Of a DNA stretch of 64,000 nucleotides, positions 34,280 to 41,245 are shown piece by piece. Made by a program: the position numbers and the translations under genes. Source of the DNA: Methanosarcina vacuolata Z-761 (GTDB lineage: Archaea; Halobacteriota; Methanosarcinia; Methanosarcinales; Methanosarcinaceae); the NCBI RefSeq assembly GCF_000969905.1, contig NZ_CP009520.1, positions 1,302,001 to 1,366,000 of the forward strand, written 5' to 3'. The notes under the pieces are model-generated. The model was not told the DNA's origin, did no database searches, and worked only from the letters and a program-made list of their open reading frames with translations. Position 1 is the first letter of the stretch, and each line of letters starts with the position of its first letter.

Positions 34280-35968
34280 TTAACTTCTTGCTTTATTGGA
34301 ATCTGTAGCTTTCGTGTTTTTCTCTTCTGTAAATTTGATTAGTCTCACAAACTCACTGCTGCCCTCAGAATCCATTTCCATTTCTACAAAATAAATATAA
34401 TCCGAGATTTCAGATAGCCCTCCTGCTCCGCTGCTGCCTACGATCAGCGAATAGACCTTTGCGTTATACTTCTTTTTTGCTTCTTCCCAGTGGGCCAGGA
34501 CCAGTTCGTCAGAAACTTCGGACTTGCCATCGGTTATAAAGAGCAGGTCTGCACCCTGAAAATCCTTTTCTTTCAGGGACTTAAGGCCTGAAGCAAGGGC
34601 GGTATTGAAGTCAGTTCCTCCGCCGAAGGTATAGAGAAGGAAATTCAGGAACTTTTCGGACATTTTTTTCCTGCTGCTGAGTTCGATTTCCAGGTGCTGG
34701 CTTGTCGAGGCAAAAAGGATAACTTTCATGTCCCTCTGCTGAGAAAGCATCCTTTTTGCCATAGCCAGCACAGCAGACTTAGCTAAAGTTTGGGGAGCTC
34801 CGTGCATCGACCCGGAGGTATCCACAAGCACGATCATCGGGCCTCTGGGTTTTATACGGGGAGGGCCTGTGTAGTGCTTTCCGAGGAGCTGGTAGCTCAG
34901 GAGTTTTCCTTCAAGCATGTCCGCATAGAACTTCTTTTTCAGGGAGGGATTCAGGAGTTTTGCGGCTTCCATGGGCAGCAGGTTATTGATAGAGTCAGAA
35001 AAGCGCACGGTCTGAATCCGATTTTTTCCGAAAGGCGAAATGCGTATGCGGTCCGAGGGCGGATCAAATTCCCGCCTGCCTATGAAATCTATGATTTTTT
35101 TCAGGTCAGGGCTTTTTTCGAAGAAGGCCGAATAGTTTTTAAGCATTTTAAGCTGCACATAGAATGGCTCTTTTTTAAGCTCTTTTACGGAATAACTCCA
35201 GTTACGCTGGGGAAAAAGCAGGGCAAGGGTATCAAATAGCTCCAGGTTTTCTTCCATTTCCGTAACGAATTCGTTCATTCTACGGTATAGCCCTTCCATA
35301 ACTCTTTCCAGAAACTCCTGGTACCCGCCTTTCTGCATGAATGCTAAAACAGCATCAACAAGGACAAATTCTCCGGAATTTCTAATTGCCCAGTCTTTCC
35401 TGCCTGAAAACTCCGTAGATCCCGAATTCCCCCACATGAGGAGGGTTTCTTTAAGGATTTCTTCAAATTGCCTCAGGATCTCAGCCATTCCGGCATCAAG
35501 TTCCTTAAGATATCCTGAACCTGAAATGCTGTTTGATTCTGAAACGCGTTCAATGATCTCATAAATCAGAGGCAGGAGGATTTTCAAGCCTGCAATTCCG
35601 GCTCCTCTGCTTTTTTTTGCAATTTTTCGGAGTTTAGGCCAGGGTTTTGAGTTTCTCAGAGTAAGAAGGATTGGGTAAAAAGCTCCGAAAGTCTCAATAA
35701 ACCTTTCAGGGTCCTTAATCTCATAAGGCTGGCCAAAGAGAATCTCAAGGGTTATGATTTCAGCTATTTTTTCTCGCATTGGGCGGGGGATAGTTCGAGG
35801 AAAGGCTATTGTGCTCCTGAGATCACGTTCCAGCACGGTCGCAGTATGATTCTGGAGCAGAAGCAAATCCCGCAAGCCTTTGTTTCCTGAGGCTTTATTT
35901 TCTGAAAAGGAGTAAGTTTCATATGAGGCTGCACCTGGATTATTTGGGAAATCCTTAGAGCCTTCCAT
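34280..35968 (-). CDS. VWA domain protein, ViaA-like
   Basis: A 562-residue protein with a C-terminal von Willebrand A domain: MIDAS motif DTSGSMHG (about residues 390-397), GGGTDFNTAL and LLFITDGKSEV. The long helical N-terminal part resembles ViaA/CoxE-type proteins. In bacteria ViaA works with the MoxR ATPase RavA in assembly or protection of respiratory complexes; in Methanosarcina the clients are unknown. The start ATG 35968 has GAGGT six bases upstream. It is encoded after the RavA-like ATPase with a 96-base gap, so the pair is an operon. No membrane segment, so cytosolic. Confidence 0.88.
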   Translation of the reverse strand: MEGSKDFPNNPGAASYETYSFSENKASGNKGLRDLLLLQNHTATVLERDLRSTIAFPRTIPRPMREKIAEIITLEILFGQPYEIKDPERFIETFGAFYPILLTLRNSKPWPKLRKIAKKSRGAGIAGLKILLPLIYEIIERVSESNSISGSGYLKELDAGMAEILRQFEEILKETLLMWGNSGSTEFSGRKDWAIRNSGEFVLVDAVLAFMQKGGYQEFLERVMEGLYRRMNEFVTEMEENLELFDTLALLFPQRNWSYSVKELKKEPFYVQLKMLKNYSAFFEKSPDLKKIIDFIGRREFDPPSDRIRISPFGKNRIQTVRFSDSINNLLPMEAAKLLNPSLKKKFYADMLEGKLLSYQLLGKHYTGPPRIKPRGPMIVLVDTSGSMHGAPQTLAKSAVLAMAKRMLSQQRDMKVILFASTSQHLEIELSSRKKMSEKFLNFLLYTFGGGTDFNTALASGLKSLKEKDFQGADLLFITDGKSEVSDELVLAHWEEAKKKYNAKVYSLIVGSSGAGGLSEISDYIYFVEMEMDSEGSSEFVRLIKFTEEKNTKATDSNKARS

Positions 35969-36064
35969 ATCAAAACCTCATTTTGATTGTCTGATTTTAG
36001 GTTTTCTTGTTTAAAGATGCCTGGTTTAAAGATACCTGGTTTTAAGCTATCTAGTCCGGGTTTT

Positions 36065-37597
36065 TTATCTGAACTTAAATCGGGAGCCAATTCCTTTCAT
36101 GAAACTATTGACACCGCTGCCCGAATCGGATACGGAAATTTTTTCCATTTCTCTTTTTCCTGCTTCTTTTGCAGGCTGAAGTTCAGACTGGGGTTCAGGT
36201 TGTGCTTGCCTACTATGAATTCCGAGCATTAACCGGCTTTTTGAGATAAGATCATTGAGCTCGGATAGTTCGGTACTTCGGGTATCGTGCAGGAGCAGAG
36301 CTTCGTTTCTATCAAGCGTCGAGAGCCATATATTTGCATCCATCAAGTTTTTGAGAAGTTCCCGCTCTGCTTCAAGCCTGTGTTTTATACGTTCCACACG
36401 ATCGGACAGGGATTTCAATTCAGTTTCAAAAACTTCTTTCTGAGCCTGGGACAGTGTGTTCGTTTTTCCAGCGGCTTCCTGGAGCGAATCAATTTCTTTC
36501 ACAAGGTTGTCATAGGGATAGATCCTTGAAGGACCTTCCATTTTAAGAGTATAGCTGTGATTCGGGTGGGAAATATGGTGGGTTTCGATTTCCTGCCTCA
36601 GCCGGAATTCTTCTCCGCAACTGTCGCAGATGATTTTTACAGGGAGTTCGTTTTTCAGGGCGATGCTGATCGCAGCCTGAAGGTCTTCGGCTTCCTGGCG
36701 AAGTTTTTCCGTGCTAATTCCACCTGAAATTGCGAACTCAAAGACGATTTTTCTTATGGTTTCCCGCTCTTCGGGCAAATTCCAGAGCATATGCTGAAGC
36801 AGGAGCACCATTGTCCTGTCCACTGTCGGGCATCCGCTGCTGCAGGCTGCAACCTTCAAGACCTGAATAACTTTTTTCCAGCGCCGGTCCGAAATTTCAA
36901 TTTCCTGGAGCTGAAGGCTCTTTCTAAGTTCAGTTATAATGACCTCAACGTCAGGGTCAACAGGCATATCCTTTGCACGTGCTCGGAGTTCGTATATTGC
37001 GGAAACCCTGAGGCTTGCAGCAGGTTCGAATTCGTCAGGGCTCCTGAAAAGGAGGTCCCGGAAATTTTCATCATCCTGAATGTAGGAGAGCCTGTACCTG
37101 AATAAAAAGCGGTCATAAAGGGCTTCAAGGCTTTCGTTTTCGTCAGGAAGCTCATTAGATGCCCCGAAAACCGAAAGCAGAGGCACGTCTACAAGTTCTC
37201 TGCCGTTATGGTATTTGTGCTCATTGAGGATTGTCAGGAGGCTGTTCAGGATCGCACTGCTTGCTTTGAAAATCTCGTCCAGCAAAGCAATATGCGCAGT
37301 TGGGAGACAGCCATCGATTTTCCGGCGGAACTCGTCTTCTTCCAGGGCTTTTAAGGAGAGTGGGCCAAATAGCTCTTCAGGGGTGGAAAAACTCGTCAGG
37401 AGATAATTGAAGAAATTTCCGCTTTCGATTGACTGGCAGATATTTTTTGCAAGCTGGGTTTTTGCCGTTCCAGGCGGCCCGAGAAAAAGGAGGTTTTCCC
37501 CGGACAGCACAGCAAGAAGAGAGCCATTGATCTCGGTTTCTCGCTCTTTAAAATAGGCCATAAATGCGGATTTGATCTCAAGAAGCTTTTCTTTCAG
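36065..37597 (-). CDS. MoxR-family AAA+ ATPase, RavA-like, with apparent CTG start
   Basis: A 510-residue AAA+ protein. Walker A is GPPGTAKT, then the RavA hallmark FSTPEELFGPLSLKAL, Walker B ALLDEIFKA, LNSLLTILNE and sensor ASNELPDENESLEALYDRF. Residues about 350-372 form a possible C2H2 zinc finger (CDSCGEEFRLRQEIETHH), an addition to RavA. The only ATG (37561) leaves out the conserved opening helix; the frame continues upstream as LKEKLLEIKSAF to CTG at 37597, six bases after TGGAGGT (37610-37604). I take CTG as start; ATG 37561 is the fallback. Forms an operon with the VWA gene. Confidence 0.85.
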   Translation of the reverse strand: MKEKLLEIKSAFMAYFKERETEINGSLLAVLSGENLLFLGPPGTAKTQLAKNICQSIESGNFFNYLLTSFSTPEELFGPLSLKALEEDEFRRKIDGCLPTAHIALLDEIFKASSAILNSLLTILNEHKYHNGRELVDVPLLSVFGASNELPDENESLEALYDRFLFRYRLSYIQDDENFRDLLFRSPDEFEPAASLRVSAIYELRARAKDMPVDPDVEVIITELRKSLQLQEIEISDRRWKKVIQVLKVAACSSGCPTVDRTMVLLLQHMLWNLPEERETIRKIVFEFAISGGISTEKLRQEAEDLQAAISIALKNELPVKIICDSCGEEFRLRQEIETHHISHPNHSYTLKMEGPSRIYPYDNLVKEIDSLQEAAGKTNTLSQAQKEVFETELKSLSDRVERIKHRLEAERELLKNLMDANIWLSTLDRNEALLLHDTRSTELSELNDLISKSRLMLGIHSRQAQPEPQSELQPAKEAGKREMEKISVSDSGSGVNSFMKGIGSRFKFR

Positions 37598-37603
37598 GGC
37601 CAG

Positions 37604-37610
37604 ACCTCCA
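37604..37610 (-). promoter_or_regulatory. Ribosome binding site that decides the CTG start of ravA-like gene
   Basis: TGGAGGT on the minus strand, spaced 6 bases from CTG 37597 and 42 bases from ATG 37561, so it cannot serve the ATG. Confidence 0.6.
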
Positions 37611-37770
37611 GTTAAAGGGTGATAGTGGGGCAGATCAGGATAAAATCAATTTGCAGCCAGGTTTTAAGTCTTTAGTCTGATTATATTTTAAACCTTTTAA
37701 TTGTATTTGGCCTTCTGAAAAATTAGTTTCTAGTGCATCGATTCCAAATTATGTCAGAAACGAATTTTTT

Positions 37771-37850
37771 GAAAACCACTGAAAGCACGGAAGACACGGA
37801 AATCAGTAGTAAAGGCGTGTTTCTTCCGTGCTTTCCGTGTTTTCCATGGT
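37771..37850. repeat. Long inverted repeat / hairpin
   Basis: GAAAGCACGGAAGA (37781-37794) is perfectly complementary to TCTTCCGTGCTTTC (37822-37835), with more CACGGAA-type units on both sides. The repeated CACGGAA units suggest it grew by short duplication. Confidence 0.8.
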
Positions 37851-37985
37851 TGTAATATCCAGATCGAATCACTCTGCGACCGGCTGCGTTTTCCGTGTTA
37901 CAAAATTCCATGTGACTTTAAAATAATATTTGCGTCATAAACTGTATTTATTTTCTTATTGTGTGTATATTTGAGAATCGATATA

Positions 37986-38073
37986 CTAGTGTCGAGTCAA
38001 TCCTCAAGGATTCAATAATTCCGAATAATTGCAATCGATTTTATACGACATTTTGCGGTTGACCCGACACTAG
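37986..38073. mobile_element. Second MITE-like element, 88 bp
   Basis: Terminal inverted repeats of 15 bases, CTAGTGTCGAGTCAA at the left and its complement with one mismatch at 38059-38073. No coding capacity. A target duplication was not evident. Confidence 0.65.
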
Positions 38074-38265
38074 AAATATAACTTCTTATTTTGTGTTTTA
38101 AAAGATTTCTGTAACTTTTTCTTCCAATTGACTCTTTGTTAATGAGTTTTTTGAGTTCAAAGGAACATAAAATTAGATTTTTCACAAAACAAAGAATCAG
38201 TTTTGTACCTTATACATTTTTTGTGTGTATGTAAACCGTGAAGCTTAAATATGTTCATGATATTG

Positions 38266-38323
38266 TTGATTTATCAACTATTGATTTTTCAATTATTTAA
38301 TTTCGTATAATTGAAAAATCAAT
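38266..38323. promoter_or_regulatory. Palindromic operator region upstream of marR3
   Basis: GTTGATTTATCAAC (38266-38279) is a perfect palindrome. Next to it, a 17-base arm starting ATTGATTTTTCAATTAT (38280-38296) pairs exactly with 38307-38323. The TTGAT/ATCAA half-sites recur, typical for a dimeric winged-helix regulator. Confidence 0.6.
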
Positions 38324-38402
38324 ATTATTATAATTCATTATATTCGGAAATTACTCCCTGAGAATATGCTTTTGATTGCAAAATCAGGTGTAAAAAGGAA
38401 CA

Positions 38403-38867
38403 GTGAATAAAATGGATGAAGCAACCCTGAAGAAAATAATTCTTCTGATGATGGAAAGAGATGCTCTTGACAATTTTATTTTTGAACAAACTTTTCAGAA
38501 GAAAATCATTAGCAAATTCAAAAATTTAAGCAAGAATCAGCCCGTGGTAATCAAGATCATAGGTATGGAAGGTGAAATCATGCCCTCAACCATAGGGAGG
38601 TATACAGGTATGGATAAAAGCAGCCTCACTCGAATGGTTGATGATCTGGAGAAAAAAGGGTTGGTATTTCGAAAAACTGACCCTGAAGACCGAAGGAAAG
38701 TGCTTGTTTCTCTGACTGAAAAGGGATTAGAGTGTTATAATTATTCTAATCAGATCGTCGATGAGCTGCTTAAGCTTGTAGATGAAAAGGATATAGAGGA
38801 CTATGTTCTGAGTCTCGAGACAATGGTGAGGATTTTAAGAAAGGCGGTTAGTCAACAAATTAAATAA
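38403..38867 (+). CDS. MarR family regulator (third)
   Basis: A 154-residue winged-helix protein, distinct from the two duplicated MarR copies. The DNA-binding region is STIGRYTGMDKSSLTRMVDDLEKKGLVFRKTDPEDRRKVLVSLTEKG, with the typical DPEDRR wing. Start is GTG 38403 or ATG 38412; AAAAGGA lies at 38395-38400 and fits either. Strong palindromes upstream suggest autoregulation. A TrmB-like gene follows after 36 bases, so two regulators may be in one transcript. Confidence 0.88.
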   Translation: MNKMDEATLKKIILLMMERDALDNFIFEQTFQKKIISKFKNLSKNQPVVIKIIGMEGEIMPSTIGRYTGMDKSSLTRMVDDLEKKGLVFRKTDPEDRRKVLVSLTEKGLECYNYSNQIVDELLKLVDEKDIEDYVLSLETMVRILRKAVSQQIK

Positions 38868-38903
38868 ATCTAATTATAAGGTCGATGAAAGGAGGAGGAG
38901 GAA

Positions 38904-39263
38904 GTGACTCGTAAAATTATAGAAAATCTTCAAAAGCTGGGTTTTACCAGAAATGAAGCTAAAATCTACGCAGTACTTGTCTGCCTTAAACAAGCGCGAG
39001 CCAGTGAAATTGCAGAAAGTTCCGGAGTCCCCAGATCTAAAGTTTATGGAACGCTCAGAGGAATGGAGAAGAAGGGGTATGTCCGGATAATCGAGGGTGA
39101 ACCAACACTTTTTTGCTGCGTAGAGCCTGAAGAGCTCATTTTCAGGATAAGGACTGACTTTATGCTTTCTCTAAGCGAGACTGCAAATGAACTTAACGCC
39201 TTGAGTCCTGCAACAAATGGATTTTCAGTGGGAAGTTTTCGCAAATTAAAAGTACGGGTCTAA
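38904..39263 (+). CDS. TrmB-like HTH regulator, short form
   Basis: A 119-residue protein whose first 75 residues are the TrmB winged helix (LQKLGFTRNEAKIYAVLVCL, ASEIAESSGVPRSKVYGTLRGMEKKGYVRIIEGEPTLF). The remainder ends soon, so the C-terminal sugar-sensing domain of full TrmB proteins (about 250 residues) is missing; it may be a natural short form or a truncated gene. GTG 38904 with GGAGGAGGA just upstream is a strong start. In line with marR3. Confidence 0.82.
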   Translation: MTRKIIENLQKLGFTRNEAKIYAVLVCLKQARASEIAESSGVPRSKVYGTLRGMEKKGYVRIIEGEPTLFCCVEPEELIFRIRTDFMLSLSETANELNALSPATNGFSVGSFRKLKVRV

Positions 39264-39682
39264 GAAATATAAGCAAGAAAATGTATGAGACTTTAAAAAA
39301 GATTTAATGTAACCTGAGGTATTATTTAATTTAACCTGTTTTTAATTATTATAAAATTGACACTATATTCCAGAATTACAGGTACTGGTTTAATTCTAAG
39401 TTCTCCAATCTCGTGAACTACCTCTCCCTTAATTCTTCGCCTTTTGGGTCAGTTTTAAGGGAGCAGCTTTCCTGGTTCTCTAATCGCCTTGCAGTGACAG
39501 TATAGTATATATAATAGTGGTTGAATGACATGGTGAGATGAGATAACTAAGTTTACAGATAACGAAAATTGGTACAGATAATGCTGAGATAATGCTGTAT
39601 CCACCATTAAAACATGTGGAATTTTATATTTAACTCTCATAAAATTTGTAATTTTACAGAACTCGGCACATTGCCTGAAAGT
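39264..39682. other. Intergenic stretch between convergent regulator genes
   Basis: No gene or strong structure seen; a GTATATATAATAG sequence at about 39503 could be a TATA box without a downstream gene. Confidence 0.4.
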
Positions 39683-40156
39683 TTACTTTAAACATTTGAG
39701 AACGGGCAGGTAACCCGAAGCAGTCCTGAATTTTTCTGAATCACTTTGAGGCTTTTGCGAGTTTTCTTTCACATCCTTTTCCTCTAACCTGCACCGCGAA
39801 AGAACGATATCAATGCTTTTTTCCAGATCTTTTTCATCAAAAGGTTTCACAATACATCCAGACCCCACATTCCAGATCTGTTCGAGAAGCTGGCGGTCCG
39901 AACAGGCAGTAAGGTAAACAACTGGAATACCGAACCTGGTAATTATCTCCTTTGATGCTTCTATGCCATTCAGGTTACCTTTTAACATAATATCCATAAG
40001 CACAAGATCAGGTCGGGTGCTTTCAGCTTTGCTAATAGCTTCCTCTCCGGATGAAACTACACCCGTAACAGTATGTCCCAGATTCTTCAGCATTATCCGT
40101 ATTCCCATTGCAACGATATGATCGTCCTCAACAACCAGAATTCTTCCTTCTACCAT
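39683..40156 (-). CDS. Response regulator receiver protein, stand-alone
   Basis: A CheY-like receiver of 157 residues: acidic pair VVEDDH, phospho-acceptor Asp in LVLMDIMLKG, Thr in VVYLTACS and Lys in IVKPFDEKD. After the receiver (about residue 120) is a 35-residue polar tail without a known output domain. Strongly similar to the receiver at 40809 (same VAMGI, SSGEEAISKAEST and DIMLKGN segments), suggesting duplication. Its kinase is probably the one at 41246 or another in the cell. ATG 40156 is used. Confidence 0.9.
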   Translation of the reverse strand: MVEGRILVVEDDHIVAMGIRIMLKNLGHTVTGVVSSGEEAISKAESTRPDLVLMDIMLKGNLNGIEASKEIITRFGIPVVYLTACSDRQLLEQIWNVGSGCIVKPFDEKDLEKSIDIVLSRCRLEEKDVKENSQKPQSDSEKFRTASGYLPVLKCLK

Positions 40157-40808
40157 ATTACTGTTACACCTTTATTCAGCTTCAGAGAACTGGGTTTGAA
40201 ACAGGTCTCCTAACTATTTAAGGCTTAAATCCTCCAATCTGTCAATGAAATTATAGGCCGGAACAGAAGCATTCGAACACATTCGATTTCTAAGTTATGA
40301 AAGCAATTCAAAAATTTCAATAATTACGATTTCAATAATTATTCACAAAGCTGGGAAAGAAGGCAAACTTCTCTATTGCTTCCTGCATTGAATCCTATAT
40401 AAATTAAGGTATATAACCCACCCCGTATGGTACTTACAAAAGAATAGGAACTTTAAGCTGGCCCTGTCCATGTCGAAGGGGAAGAACTTTGTCCGGGGGC
40501 AAGGGATATTTTGATCCTATTAAAAATTTCAATAGTACTGTCTGGTAAAATTCAAAGAGATCTCGGGAAAAAGGTGCCGGAAGAATAGGAGGGCGCCTTT
40601 GCTTTTAAAGAAAAAGAAGTAAACTTTGGCGGTCCGGAAGATTTCAGGATTTCTTAAATAACCCGGGAAAACAGTTTTCTGCCAGATACGAGATTTTTCC
40701 TGGGCATCTGGCTTTCTTATTTCTTTGCTGTTGGCCATTCAAGCTGTTTTTTCATTCTGTATTTCTCTTTCCCGGAATATCTTTCATTCTGCTCTATCTC
40801 GTCCTGAA
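40157..40808. other. Gap between the two receiver genes
   Basis: No convincing gene. A hairpin AAGGTGCC / GGCGCCTT (40571-40578, 40592-40599) followed by TTGCTTTT lies in it and may act as a terminator. A 69-codon minus-strand frame at 40529-40738 lacks a ribosome site. Confidence 0.4.
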
Positions 40809-41222
40809 TCATTCTGTTTTTTCTTTTTCCTTCCTGTGCCTGTGCAGGGCTATCTCAATGCTGCTGTGCAGATCTTTCTCATCAAAAGGTTTTACTATAT
40901 AACCGAAAGGTTCAGTTTTCTTAGCCCTTTCCAGAATCTTATTATCAGAATAAGCAGTCAGGTAAACAACCGGTACATCAAACCTTTCCCTGATTTCACC
41001 TGCAGCTTCTACGCCGTCCATATTACCTTTTAACATGATATCCATGAGCACGACATCAGGGAAAGTACTCTCAGCCTTGCTAATGGCATCTTCTCCGGAC
41101 GAGGCTACACCGGTAACCGTGTATCCCAAACTCTTTACCATTTTTTTTATTCCCATTGCAACGATATGCTCGTCCTCAACGATCAGAATTCTTCCTTCCG
41201 CCTTTTTTCTTTCTTCTGCCAT
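40809..41222 (-). CDS. Response regulator receiver protein, partner of the adjacent kinase
   Basis: A 137-residue receiver: IVEDEHIVAMGIKK, phospho-acceptor Asp in VVLMDIMLKGNMDG, VVYLTAYSD and IVKPFDEKD, then a Lys/Glu tail; no output domain. The ATG at 41222 has GGAAGG eight bases upstream, better than TTG 41240. It begins 23 bases after the stop of the histidine kinase gene on the same strand, so the two form a two-component operon. With no DNA-binding part, output must go through protein contact. Confidence 0.92.
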   Translation of the reverse strand: MAEERKKAEGRILIVEDEHIVAMGIKKMVKSLGYTVTGVASSGEDAISKAESTFPDVVLMDIMLKGNMDGVEAAGEIRERFDVPVVYLTAYSDNKILERAKKTEPFGYIVKPFDEKDLHSSIEIALHRHRKEKEKTE

Positions 41223-41245
41223 TTTTTTTCCTTCCGACAATCACA

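Noticed and set aside
40529-40738. 69-codon minus-strand frame between the two receiver genes
   Set aside because: No ribosome site, odd composition and a hairpin runs through it.
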